Source of the DNA: Phycomyces blakesleeanus NRRL 1555(-)
Lineage: Eukaryota > Mucoromycota > Mucoromycetes > Mucorales > Phycomycetaceae
Assembly (NCBI RefSeq): GCF_001638985.1
Contig: NW_017265139.1
Span: forward strand, 1,736,001-1,800,000
Length of the DNA: 64,000 bases
Direction of reading: 5' to 3'
The position numbers were made by a program, and so were the translations under genes. Shown one piece after another: positions 46,808 through 59,230 of the stretch. Positions within the stretch are counted from its first letter, which is position 1, and each line of letters opens with the position of its first letter. The notes beneath the pieces are model-generated. The model did no database searches, was not told where the DNA came from, and worked only from the letters and a program-made list of their open reading frames with translations.

Positions 46808-49537
46808 ATGAAAAGATCACTTTTAACTTTGACTCTGTTATCAGTCGCTTTTGGCCAGCCTGTGTTTCTATGGCCAAAACCTCAATCGATCCAATGGGGA
46901 GATGTGCAACTAAACCTTGGGGTTTGTATAACCCTTTTATTTCCTCTTCCGACTCAATTTAAGATATTGTAAGACTCATCTTTGCTTTCCATTTTGTTAG
47001 CGCTCGTTCAATATCAGAGGACCGGATATCGCTGTTCTGGAAGACGCCATGAGGCGTTACACGCATTTGATAGCGCGTGAACGATGGGACCCTGTAAGAA
47101 ACACCCTTGTCTTACAATTTTTTTGGTCAATTGATAGAGCGTGTTTGATAATAAGAAAAAGGTCATGCGTTAATTATCATGATTACTTACACAGGTCCAG
47201 GTATCGGATGCTGACAATGTCAACCCAGTGCATGCTTCAAAACACCTAAATTCTCTTGATATTGAGATTATAGACAAAGAAGCAGCCTTGACATTTGGTA
47301 CAGACGAGTCTTATACTCTCCATATTTCCCCTGAGAACACAATTGGGACCCTTAAAGCACAGACTGTATGGGGTGCCCTCCGTGGTCTCGAAACATTTTC
47401 TCAGTTAGTCCAAGCAAAATACAATGACAGTGAAGGCGAAGACGAGGATGAAGACGAGTATGCGTACGAGGATGACAATGATCTAGGGTTCCAAGGACTT
47501 TTTATTCCCCAAACCCCGATAATTATCAATGATGAGCCTCGTTTCTCTCATCGTGGTCTTATGCTTGGTGAGTCATGTATTTCTTATTATGCTGAATTAT
47601 TCCAAGGCATAGAGTGCTTAACCATAATTTACATTCAAGATACTTCAAGAAACTATTATCCAGTCAAGGACCTTCTTCGTACATTAGATGCAATGGCTTA
47701 TAACAAAATGAATGTAAGATTATCTTATTCAGCTAAATCGGATACTAACATCAGGGAAACTAATAATCCCTTCTTTAATTAAATTCCATCTTAGGTATTT
47801 CATTGGCATATCACAGACTCTCAAAGTTTCCCTCTTGTCCTAGATAGTGTTCCCGAACTTGCAAAAAAGGGAGCTTATCGTTTACACGGCAAAAAGCTTG
47901 TGTACACAAAACAAGACGTTAGGGTCATTGTCAAACATGCCCATTCTCGTGGTATTCGAGTCATACCAGAAATTGATATGGTAAGCAATTTATAATTAGT
48001 TTATTGCCATGTTTCCTGAATAGTAAACATGTATTATCTTGAAATCCATACAGCCAGGACATACGGGATCCTGGGCAAAGGCATTTAAGCAGTTTATGTA
48101 GGTTCAATTCTAGAGCTTATAAATCTAGAAATGGACTGTAATTACTTTATGAAAGGAGGCAATGTTTATGTATACTGATAGTTCTGGAATATATCCTTTA
48201 TTCAGCACATGTTCGGACAGGTTCTTTCTTGATCCTAGTAATTCCTGGGAGAAAAGATACGCAGCAGAGCCGGGATCAGGCCAGCTTAACCCAATTCTCA
48301 AAGGAACATATACTTTAGTGAAACAAGTTATTGATGAAGTGACTGCCCTATTTCCTGACGAATGGTACCACGGAGGAGGAGATGAGCCAGTTTACAGATG
48401 CTGGGAAGATGCGAAATCGGTTCGAGACTACATGGCTAGAAACAATGTCACTGGACTTGATTTACTGAACATCTTTTTGGAAAAAGAACTGGAGATTATT
48501 AGTAATACTGGAAAGACCGCTATGTTGTGGGAAGGCAAGTACACTACTTATAAAATAAAATCACGCGACTGTTAAGTCTAACTATTGTACGTATTGTTCT
48601 TCGCTTTGAAAATAAAGATTCGGTAACAGAAAACCATTTGGCAATACCAAAAGATGTGGTGATCCAAGTGTGGAAAAACCCAGTGAAAAAAGCAGTCAAG
48701 GCAGGGTACAAAGTAATTGCTTCATCTTCTAATTTTTGGTACTTGGATTGTGGCCATGGACAATGGAGGTATGAAACAAAGAAAAAATTCCAAAAGTTTT
48801 TTTTTATTAAAGTATATGTGAACGGGTTTTATTCACTTGTAAGTGGGAATGATACAGCTGTGAATGAGCAAAGTCCACCTGTCATCAAAAAACCACTTCA
48901 AAAAGCGCTAGAGAAATATGAAGGATCCGATAATTACAACCCTTCAAACTGGGGCGGATCTGGCGGTGATTGGTGCAGGTAAGATCAAAATTATTTTGTC
49001 TCACTAAAAGAAAAGATACTTGCCTAACTTTGCCTAACTCTTTCTAGCCCTTTCAAGTCATGGCAGCGTATGTACATTTACGATATAACTTACGGGCTGT
49101 CAAAAGAAGAGACAAAATATGTGCTAGGTGGTGAATGTGCCCTTTGGTCAGAACAATCAGATGAAACGACTTTAGATGCCAGACTCTGGTAAGATAGAAA
49201 GAAAATCCTTTGATATAATTCGAGACAATCCTATGCTGACAATACTTTCTTTTTATAGGCCTCGTGCTGCTGCAACTGCCGAAGTCCTCTGGTCAGGAAA
49301 TTACGATGAAGATGGGAATAAGCGAAGTGTAGACGATGCTATGCCACGCATGTTCGATTGGCGTTATAGATTATTGAAGCGTGGTATCCGTGCTGAGCCC
49401 CTTCAACCTCTATGGTGGTAAGCACTGATGTTCTTTTCTTACTGTTTTTAAATAGAGCTGCTTACATTATTTTATCTCATTATAGTGGATCTCATCCACA
49501 TATGTGTGACGCTGCTTTCCCGGCCGGATACTTGTAA
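46808..49537 (+). CDS. GH20 beta-N-acetylhexosaminidase B, intron-rich paralogue
   Basis: Second GH20 enzyme, divergent from paralogue A. Twelve exons: 46808-46921, 47001-47093, 47195-47567, 47640-47713, 47795-47980, 48054-48097, 48206-48534, 48618-48768, 48844-48978, 49048-49188, 49259-49417 and 49486-49537; 616 residues. Signal peptide [18 protein letters not shown], then FLWPKPQS. Barrel motifs: [47 protein letters not shown], the catalytic pair in HGGGDE (Asp354-Glu355), [21 protein letters not shown] and [16 protein letters not shown]. An acidic low-complexity insertion (about 47428-47490, [17 protein letters not shown]) precedes the barrel and is absent in A. Intron 48535-48617 uses a GC donor; joining there yields LWEDS, matching IIWED of A. 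All catalytic residues are present, so it is probably active. Confidence 0.94.
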
Positions 49538-52360
49538 ACTGCATAGAATTATGTTTTATACTTTATATACATATATAAAAATATGTCTTCTTGGCAGCCT
49601 TAGAAAGAATAAAAAGCCAATTAGTACCCTGTATTTCTTCCAGAAATAATTCACTTTAAATAAATGATCAATAAAAGAATTTTTGAATATATCGTATCAA
49701 ATTAGAGATAAATGTGTTGTTTTAACTTATGCTAGTTCCTGACAGGAAAATAATCTGCTTTATATATAAAAACATATATTTTCAGAAAGGAAAATAAAAA
49801 AAAATGCATTTTTTCTCTTCAATGTAATATTTCCAAATAAGGTATATACTACTGGATCGTCTTTGTTATCAACCCTATTTTAAAATGAAATGTATGATTC
49901 TTCTAGATGTAAAGGTATTGATAAACCTTCGTTATAATCTGGTGAACTAAGGAGGATGTATGCTCTTCCTTTTCAGATTACTTATTTCCACAGGTTATAC
50001 AGAAAAAGAGCCTTAAACAATACATGATCACGAAGGATATTGGGACCGAATATTGGCCATTTATTTTATAGCTTCCCAGGAAATATAAGCTGTATATTTA
50101 TGAGGCTAGATTAATTAGAAGAAGTCTACAATAGATAATTATATAATTATTAACAACCTAGCTGTTGAAAGGAAAGGTATTAAGACAAATGGACTATTGA
50201 TATATGTATATGCTTCAGATAATTATGTACCATAGTTTTTAGGCATTAATCCGCATTACGCCCTGATTTACAAAATTAAGGTTTTATGCTTAAGAAATTT
50301 CCTCTTAAACATATATATATATATATTTGCGCATGTTTGTGTTTTGTAACGATGATATTGATAAATACTGTACTGGATCTTCAAAGATAAGCAGCAGAGA
50401 TATTTCCAAAAAGGATCCTTCTGTTATCATGAATTATCTCTCTGAAAAAGGTAGCCAAGCATAAATGCACATATGCATTCATATACACATACACACGGTC
50501 AACTGTAACGCAAATTAATCCTAAGGGTATTGCATTTCACTTTTTGTTTATTCGATCATGAGATGATGCTCTTCTTGAAAAGAAAAGAAAAACAATACTC
50601 TGTAGCATATCGTGCTTATATTTGATAGGCCTTACGTGAAGTGAGGCCATAGGCGGGGATACAAGGTATTATGGGGTAGATCATAACGACCTTAAAGTCA
50701 CCACAGTCATATAGGAAATTTGAAATTCAATAATCAAAGTCAATTGCTAAACAAAGCTCATGTACCTTTTGTAATCCTTCCTTTTGTTCCTTGTTGGCTG
50801 AATATAGAAACCAGTTTGTGAGAACTAGTTTTTATTTTTATTTTAAGAAAAAGAACTCATATTTTTTTTTGCTTTTATATATATAATTGTTTATCGATTG
50901 ACCTCAAACCAACAGGAGAGAGAGAGAGAGAAAAAAAAGAGGCTTACAAGGAGGAAGGAGTCTATAAAAGTATTTATCCTATGTCTCTATTTTGCCACAA
51001 ACCCTATATTCCATCAAAGAATTCTACATACAGTGTATAAAATAAGCCTTGTGGAATGGCCTCTTATTTTCTTAGAACTACAGAGTCTGTTTATCCAGTG
51101 CTGGGTGACGACATGTTGCATGGGTAAAGACACAAGAATTATGTGGTCTCCTATTTCTTTGTCTACTGCATTTGTGATTTTTTATAATTATTATTATTAT
51201 TATTATTATTTCTAATTCAAAGGACCGACCTGGGTTTAGATTTGCATATCACAGTCTATTGATTATTTGAAAATGGTGCCCAAGGAAAAAGTCGTTTATT
51301 TCGGCCGCAATATATTGTATGCTTAGAGGCGGTAAATGTTGAATATGAAATGAAAAAGGTAAGAAGAGGGCTCCTTGATTTTCAATGATTTTATTCACAT
51401 GTTTGATAGTAGCTTCTCTTCCAAGAAACCCCCTTTTTATAAATACGTTTTTCAACTTGATCTTGCTCAGAACTTCTATAGAGACTTAATATATGAAGGT
51501 GGCAATAAATGTAATATGAAGCAGAAATATGAAAACACGCATGCACATAAAAAACAAATTGAGATCTTTAGATTGTGTTTTTTTTTGTGTGTGTGGAATG
51601 ACTGGGCTCTTGGTTTCTGGATCGGTGGTACCACTTCTTGTACTCTATTTTATTTTATATCAAAAAGTCCTTTTGTTACTGTCTTTTGATTCTTCATCTA
51701 TATTATAAGAGCTTACACATAATTTTGATCACGCTGAGTAAGATAAGGAGCTGTATATCATATGAAAAAAGAAGATGATTCTATTGAAGCAAAAACTTGC
51801 TGCTTTGTTTGTTTGTTGATAATCTTATCTACCTAGAGTATATAATTTCAATAAGCCTCTTCTAAAAAAACTCTGTATAATTGACTTTTGAGATCAACCA
51901 AGGGAGCTAACCCAGCTGGCCCTTGAAATACAAAGGGATATTTGTATAGAGTCTTCAAAGACCAAGAGGAGTTCAGCCGGGCAAACCTAAGAGAGAGTGT
52001 GTGTGATGGTTATTTTCTTTTTCTTTTCACCAAGATCCCTCACTTTACTCTATCCCTCTAATCCCTTTCTCGTTCACCCCTGTAAACTCCCCTTGCCCTG
52101 TACCTCCCTCGTTCCTGTCGGTGCTAAAGAAAAAGGGAGGCTGATGTATGCCATCTAAAAAGGCTTTTCAAATTGTTTATTTTATATCCAGTTTTTCATA
52201 TTACAACATTTCCTTCCTTCTTTGCTACTCTTTTCTTTACATCAGGAACTCCATAAAAGCATCTCTATTCTAGGGTTCACGCTTATAATCTTCTTTTCAA
52301 GCGAGATTTCCTACACCCCGTTTTTTTCAATCCAGCTTAAATCTTCTCTTTGTTACAGCC
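49538..52360. other. AT-rich intergenic region, 2.8 kb
   Basis: No gene is supported. Contains short AT and ATT repeats (ATT run about 51186-51210). The last 350 bp, upstream of the Ca2+-ATPase, is GC/pyrimidine-richer with CT-rich blocks (about 52010-52110 and 52195-52245), fitting a promoter and 5' leader. Open frames of 60-105 codons here are low-complexity and not credible. Confidence 0.5.
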
Positions 52361-55300
52361 ATGGGTAGCGATACTCAAGAAGATAGAATGCCTATGCTTA
52401 TCCCAATGGCGCACATGTCCGATGGAGAATCATCAGTATTTGGAGTGACAGCTGAACAGCTGGTGGAGATGGTTGATCGAAAAGATTTGGATTTCCTTGA
52501 TCAACTAGGTGGAGTCGATGGATTAGCAAGAGCTCTTCAGTCCCACCCAATTCGCGGACTATCGAGCACAGATTGTGGAATGATTGGTCCAGTAAATACA
52601 GCAGATCCAAATAAAGAAGATCGAGGCTGTGAAAGAATTGAAGCCTTTGGAATCAATGTACTACCTACAGTTGAACAAGCCAGTTTGTGGCAGTTGATGT
52701 GGATCGCCTTTCAAGACAAAACCCTGGTAATATATTGTTATATGCAAGTATTAGGTTCGAATCACAACTTAAATTTTACTCCACACTATAGATTCTTCTG
52801 GTTATTGCGGCTGCTGTGTCACTATCTGTTGGTCTCTACCAGGATCTTACAACAGTCGAATATGATTCAAGTGGCAACCAGGTACCGGGCGTAAAATGGG
52901 TAGAAGGTGTGGCCATTCTATTAGCAGTCGTACTGGTTGTAGTTGTTGGAAGCCTTAATGATCATAACAAAGAACGACAATTCCGAAAGCTAAACGCAAA
53001 GAAAGATGATCGTCTGGTTAACGGAATCCGCGATGGCGTATCTTGTGTACTGTCGATTGCAACTGTACAAGTTGGCGATATACTTCGTCTGGAGCCCGGA
53101 GACATATTACCCACTGACGGTGTTTTTGTCCAGGGTCATCATCTCAAGTGTGACGAATCCGGAGCCACGGGCGAGTCTGATGCAATCCATAAAACATCTC
53201 ACCGAGCATCACTTGGATGGAGTACCCAGCCATTCTCGATGTCCTGTTCATCATCATCAAGTGATACTCAAACTCTTGTCTGCTCTACCGAAGAGAAAGA
53301 AGTATGGCTGGATGACAGTGCCAGTGTAGCCAGCATAGCTTCTCCACATCCAGACCCATTCTTAATATCTGGAAGTAAAGTATTAGAGGGCATGTGCACA
53401 TATATGGTGACAGCAGTAGGACCTCACTCGTTTCATGGGCGAACATTATTGGCAATGCAAGTAAAGAGTGAGACAACACCACTACAAGAAAAGCTGGACG
53501 GACTGGCAGGCCAGATTGCGACTCTCGGTTCATTAGCGGGTGGGCTTTTATGTGTCGTACTGTTGGCCCGTTGCATAGCTGGCTATTGGCTATCAGATGA
53601 GCCACTCGATCCCACACAAGTAGTTTCACAAGTGATGCGTATCTTGGTAACAGCTGTAACGGTAGTGGTTGTGGCTGTTCCTGAAGGACTACCATTAGCT
53701 GTTACACTTGCATTGGCCTATGCAACCCGTCGGATGTTGAAAGACAACAATCTTGTTAGAGTTCTTGCCGCATGCGAAACTATGGGAAATGCAACAACTA
53801 TATGTACAGATAAAACCGGAACGCTCACACAGAATATAATGACCGTAGTAGCCGGAAGCTTTGGGCAATTCGGATTTGCGGTTAATCCAGAACCTGCTAG
53901 TGATTTGTGCGATCCTTCAAATATCGGTCGCCGTCTCCCTCTTTCATTACGCCAATCAATTCAGCAAGCAGTTGCTATCAATTCAACTGCATTCAGGACA
54001 ACTACAACAGATGGACAGACAATCCTGGTAGGAAGTCGTACAGAAACTGCATTATTATCTTTCGCAACCGAATGTCTCGATAGTCCTCCTTTTGAGATAT
54101 TGAGAAGTGACTGGCCTGTAGAACACGTCTATCCATTTAGTTCGGCTAGCAAGCTGATGGCCAGCTTAATAAGGGTAAATTCTTCTAGCCCAATGTACCG
54201 TCTCCACATCAAAGGTGCACCAGAACTGCTACTTCCACATTGTTCACACTCCGTAGACCTTCCGATGACACCAGAACTACTAGCCAAGTTTCATGCTACA
54301 CAACACGCATATGCTTCACGCAGTCTCCGTACTTTGGCTATTGCAACCTGTGATATCGATGGCTGGCCTGGTAATCGTCTATTGTCTGACATCCTTGAAG
54401 AGAACAAGCTTCACTTATTGGGTATTGTCGGTATCCAAGACCCCCTTAGGGTAGGCGTTAAAGACGCAGTCCGTGCATGCCAGCGGGCAGGCGTGTGTGT
54501 TCGAATGGTGACCGGCGATAATATCGAGACAGCAAAGAGTATTGCAAAGGAATGCGGAATTTCTTCAATGGAAAGTCTGGTGATGGAAGGTGCACAATAC
54601 CGCCAGCAATCGGATAGCCAGCGACAGGCTCTCTTGCCGCGTTTACATATTTTAGCTAGAGCAAGCCCAGAAGATAAGCGTCAACTGGTCCTAGATCTTA
54701 AAGCAACTGGCGAAACAGTAGCTGTGACAGGCGATGGTACCAATGATGGACCGGCACTAAGATCAGCAGATGTTGGGTTCTCCATGGGGCTCACAGGAAC
54801 AGAGGTCGCAAAAGAGGCATCAAGCATTATTCTTATGGACGACAATTTTGCAAGCATTGTCAAGGCTATCTCTTGGGGACGCTGTGTAAACGACGCGGTC
54901 AAGAAATTTCTCCAGTTTCAAATCACGGTTAACATAACTGCAGTCATGCTGACAATAATTTCTGCGGTGTTAAGCGATGAACAAGCATCTGTTTTGACCG
55001 CTGTTCAGCTATTGTGGGTGAATCTAATTATGGACACATTCGCCGCCCTGGCCCTTGCTACCGATCCACCTACTCCAGACCTTCTTGAGCGGTTACCAAC
55101 TTCTCGCAGCTCACATTTGATTGACAGAAGGATGTGGAAAATGATTATAGGCCAAGCCGTTTATCAAATTATTGTGATGCTCAGTTTGCTATACACTAAT
55201 GTTCTTGGACTGGCACATGTACCTGCCACTCTTCAAACGATGGTATTTAATACCTTTGTATTCTGTCAGATATTCAATCAAGTCAAGTATGTTGTATTTT

Positions 55301-55644
55301 GTGTAAAATTTTGTCTTATTAGCCTTTACTAATGACGCGTGTCTTTATTGATTTATTGTAGTTGTCGACGCATTGATAACAAATTCAATGTAGTAAAAAA
55401 CATACCCAACAACCCATTTTTTATTTTTATATTTATCATTAGTGTGGTTGGTCAAGCCATGATTGTCCAATGGGGAGGACCTGCCTTTCAGACTATACCA
55501 CTTGGTGTATCGCAGTGGTGTCTAAGTGTCTTAATAGGATCCTTTTCATTGATCATTGGTGCAGTTCTTAGACTTGTCCCAGACCATTTGATTCAGATAC
55601 CCGGAAGATCATTCTACCAGCCAATAAGTCAAGAACATTCATGA
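52361..55644 (+). CDS. PMC1: P-type Ca2+-transporting ATPase (PMC1/PMCA-like, P2B)
   Basis: Pumps Ca2+ out of the cytosol, in fungi mainly into the vacuole. Exons 52361-52726, 52792-55286 and 55362-55644; 1047 residues. It carries the P2B hallmarks: ILLVIAAAVSLSVGLYQD (first span), CDESGATGESD (actuator), AVPEGLPLAVTLALAYATRRM (Ca-binding span), the phosphorylation motif DKTGTLTQN with Asp462, KGAPELLLPHCS (nucleotide site), GIQDPLR, MVTGDN, TGDGTNDGPALR and LLWVNLIMDTFAALALAT. A Ser-rich insertion of about 45 residues separates the GES motif from DPFLISGSK. The C terminus is short and lacks an evident calmodulin-binding regulatory tail, unlike animal PMCA. The vacuolar location is inferred from yeast Pmc1. 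Confidence 0.95.
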
Positions 55645-55777
55645 ATTCTAGCATTCGATGTCATTGTATTTTCAAAACAACAGAGTTCAGATCAAGCTCC
55701 ATTCTACTCAATTAACACATTTTATTCACGTGACACGCGAATCAGCGCGAGAGAGTGTCATCTCATTCCTGAAAAAT

Positions 55778-55803
55778 AATAAATAAATAAATAAATAAAT
55801 AAA
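55778..55803. repeat. AAAT tetranucleotide repeat upstream of Argonaute
   Basis: Tandem AAAT units about 75-100 bp before the Argonaute ATG, within its presumed promoter or leader. Confidence 0.85.
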
Positions 55804-55877
55804 ATTACAAAATTCCCATAAAATCAGAATCGTCAGCTGTCTTTCTTATACCTTTTTATTTTTATTATTATTTTTAA

Positions 55878-58727
55878 ATGTCTCTTCAACTCACCGAGTT
55901 TGTAAAGCGCCCCAGTGTTGGTCGTACTGGAAAGCCCGTCCGCGTCCGCACTAACTTCTTTGAAGTCACTTCTTTCCCTACCCAGAACATCCATCATTAC
56001 GATGTTACCATCGACCCAGCGGGTACTCCTCCTGCTGTTTACCGTAAGGTCTGGAAGTGCTTTGAAGACCTTGATGGACAGGGTATCCTCAAGGGTATCA
56101 AGACCATCTACGACGGTCGTAAGAACGTATTCTCCCCCAAGGCTCTCAACTTAGGTGAGGAAGGTGCTCTTGCCTTTGAAGTAAGTTTTTAATTTTTTTG
56201 AAAAATATAGATAAAATAGCAATAAAATATAATTTGTTCAATTATTGGACTAGTACATACACGTCTTGCAAAATTTTCTAAACCTTTATTTTTGTTTTGT
56301 TTTTACTTATTAGGTCGATCTCCAGGAGGGTGACGCAGCCTCCAAGCGTTCCGGTGGTATGTTCAAAATTCGCATCAAGAAGGCTGGTGAAGTCAACATG
56401 GAAGAGCTCCGTCGCTTCTTGGCTGGTCAGAGCCCTTGCACCTCCAACTGCTTGACCGGTAAGTTATATTAAAAATACTCATTGTACAGCCCCCCCCCCC
56501 CCCCCCCCCCTTTTTTTTTTCTTGCTTTGTTCTGTTTTCATTAATGTACTTATTCATTCATATTCATTAAATAGCCATCATGGTGTTGGATGTCCTTATC
56601 CGCCATATGCCAAGCATGTTGTACTCAACCGTTGGTCGTTCCTTCTTCACTCCCAACGACAGCCGTCCTCTCCCTAACGGTGCTGAAGTCTGGCAAGGTT
56701 TCTACCAGTCAGCTCGCCCCACCGCTTGTAAGATTAGTGACCAATTAGATTAAAAATAATGTCGCTGTTATGAAATGTTTTAATTAATCATCATTTTAGG
56801 TAAGATGATGATCAACATTGACGTATCTGCAACTGCATTCTACGAGTCTGGCCCTCTTCCCCAAATTGTTGCCAAGATCCTCAACCGTCGTTCCGTCGAT
56901 GAGTTGCGTCAGGGTATCCCCGATCGCGAGCGCAACAAGCTCGAGAAGGTCTTGAAGGCCTTGAAGATCCAGGTTGTCCACCGTGGTGACATCAAGCGCA
57001 AGTACAAGGTCACTGGTGTTACCCCCAGTGCCGTTGAACGTACTATGTTCAAGGATGAGGCTGGCAATGAGCAGTCTGTTGCTTCATACTTCCAGAAGCA
57101 GTACAACAAGCGTCTCGCTTATCCCTTCTTGCCTTGTATTGTTGTCAAGCGCGACATCTTCCTTCCCATGGAGGTTTGCGAGGTCGTTCCTGGCCAGCGT
57201 CACTTGAAGAAGCTTAACGAGAAGCAGACTGCCGAAATGATTAAGTTCACTTGCCAGAAGCCCAACATCCGCGCCAACAAGATCAACCAAGGTCTCCAGC
57301 TGTTACAGTACAAGAACAACCCCTACTTGCAGCAGTTCGGTATGGCTGTCAAGCCTGAGATGGCCATGATTAATGCCCGTGTTCTCCCCACTCCTCAGAT
57401 CTCCTATCACGCTTCTTCCCAGGAGGCCACTTTTGCCCCTCAGGGTGGTGCCTGGAACTTGCGTGGCAAGAAGGTCGCTCAGGGTGCCGTCCTTGGCTCG
57501 TGGTCCGTCGTCAACTTCGCCTCCCAGGTTCCCATGCCCGCCCTGCAGCGTTTCGTCCGCGAGTTGTGCCAGACCTTTATCGACACTGGTCTCAACGTTG
57601 TCAACCGTTCCCCTCCTATTACCCAGGCTGATCCCCAGGGTAACATTGACCGTACCTTGAAGGAAGCCTGGTTGAAGGCCGGTAATGCCGCCAAGGCCAG
57701 CCCCCAGCTCATCTTCTGTGTGTTGCCCAACACCGGTGTTCCCCTCTACGCTGAGATCAAGCGTATCTCTGATACTGTCATTGGTATCCCCACTCAGTGT
57801 GTCCAGTCTAAGCACATTGCCGACGCCAAGAAGCAGTACTGTGCTAACGTCTGCTTGAAGGTCAACATGAAGCTCGGTGGTATGAACTTGTTCTTGTCCC
57901 CTGCTCAGATTCCCTTCATTGCCCAGCGTCCTACCATCATCTTCGGTGCTGATGTCACTCACCCTGCTCCTGGTGACATGAACCGTCCTTCCGTTGCTGC
58001 CCTTACCGGTAGTATGGACGCTCGTGCATCTCGTTATGCTTCTGCTATTCGTGTCCAGGCTAATCGCACCGAGATCATTGCTGATCTTGCCAACATGGTC
58101 AAGGAATTGTTGAAGAACTTCTACCAGTCTTGCGGTCAGAAGCCCGAGCGTATTCTCTTCTACCGTGATGGTGTCTCCGAAGGCCAGTTCAAGCAGGTCC
58201 TCGATGGTGAAGTCGCTGCCATCCGCGCCGCCTGTTTGTCTCTTGACAAGACCTACAACCCTACCATCACCTTTGTCGTTGTCCAGAAGCGTCACCACGC
58301 CCGTTTCTTCCCCATTGATCAGCGTGATGCTGACCGTACTGGTAACTGCATGCCTGGTACTGTTGTCGACACCGATATCGTTCATCCTTTCGAGTTCGAT
58401 TTCTACCTCCAGTCCCACGCCGGTCTCCAGGGTACTTCCCGCCCTACTCACTACCATGTCCTCCATGATGACAACAAGTTCACTCCCGATGCCCTCCAGG
58501 AACTTACCTACCGTCTCTGCTACATCTATGGTCGTGCTACTCGTGCTGTCTCTCTTGTACCTGCTGCCTACTACGCCGATTTGGTTGCTGCCCGTGCTCG
58601 CTTCCATCGTCGTGGTGAGAACTGGTCTGACACCGATGCTACCTCTGAGAGCATGGATTCGGAAGCTCAGATGGCAAGCTTTGCTGTTGTCAAGTCCGAT
58701 CTCCAGAAGGTCATGTATTTCATGTAA
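55878..58727 (+). CDS. AGO: Argonaute, slicer-competent
   Basis: Small-RNA-guided effector of RNA interference. Exons 55878-56180, 56314-56458, 56575-56727 and 56800-58727; 842 residues. Domains in order: N domain (RTGKPVRVRTNFFEV), linker (RSFFTPNDSRPLPNGAEVWQ), PAZ, MID (YAEIKRISDTVIGIPTQC, QYCANVCLKVNMKLGG) and PIWI. Catalytic residues are all present at the spacing of human AGO2: Asp585 (FGADVTHP), Glu625 (RTEIIADL), Asp657 (YRDGVSEGQF) and Asp794 (YYADLVAARARFH). The fourth is Asp rather than the His of animal AGO2, giving a DEDD tetrad. Codons are overwhelmingly C- or G-ending, as in eEF1B nearby and unlike the Ca2+-ATPase. Intron 2 contains 21 C followed by 10 T (56490-56520). A long antisense frame over the last exon is only a codon-bias shadow. 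Confidence 0.97.
56490..56520. repeat. C21-T10 homopolymer block in an Argonaute intron
   Basis: Twenty-one C then ten T on the plus strand, inside intron 56459-56574. The complementary strand is a G21 run. Confidence 0.95.
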
Positions 58728-59230
58728 AAAAAAATACATTACATAAAAGTCTTGGGTTAATCTCCAAGATTTTGTTTCAAAAATAAAACAATGAAAACAT
58801 TAAATAAAACATGACATTTCACTTGCACTTGAAATTGTGAAATCAACTACTTAAATGGCTTTTTGAATCTTCAGTTTATATATATATATATGTATATACT
58901 ATTTTTCAAATAGATGTTTTTACACTCCGGGAAATATTACACTTTATTTTCACATTTTATACATAATTGTCTCAAAGGTGTACATTTTGTAGTATAAAAT
59001 TCCAAGAGTTTTTCTCAAGAACAAAGAGAGAAAATTCAAAAGAACCTAATATTATTCGGAGAGTATAGAAATGAACGATTCTTGGAAATAGAGTATATTT
59101 ATTTTGATTTTTATTTTATTTTTTATTCTTTAGTTTATTTCTTTAAAAAAATGGTGTATATTTTAAATTATTTCATTTTGCTTTGCTTTGCTTTCTTTTT
59201 TGTACATGTATTATTTCATACTCGAGTGCT
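58728..59230. other. Intergenic region between converging genes
   Basis: AT-rich 3' flanks of Argonaute and of the small lysine-rich gene, with an AT microsatellite near 58877-58892. No gene is supported. Confidence 0.5.

Noticed and set aside
48535..48575. Alternative GT donor (GTACAC) for the hexosaminidase B exon
   Set aside because: It would change the frame of the following exon; the GC donor preserves the WED alignment with paralogue A.
52754..52763. GGTTCGAATC, a tRNA B-box-like word
   Set aside because: It lies in a Ca2+-ATPase intron with no matching A box or cloverleaf around it.
57303..58739. 478-codon antisense open frame over the Argonaute last exon
   Set aside because: It is a shadow of the strong C/G-ending codon bias of Argonaute; composition is Thr/Gly/Leu-rich with no domain.
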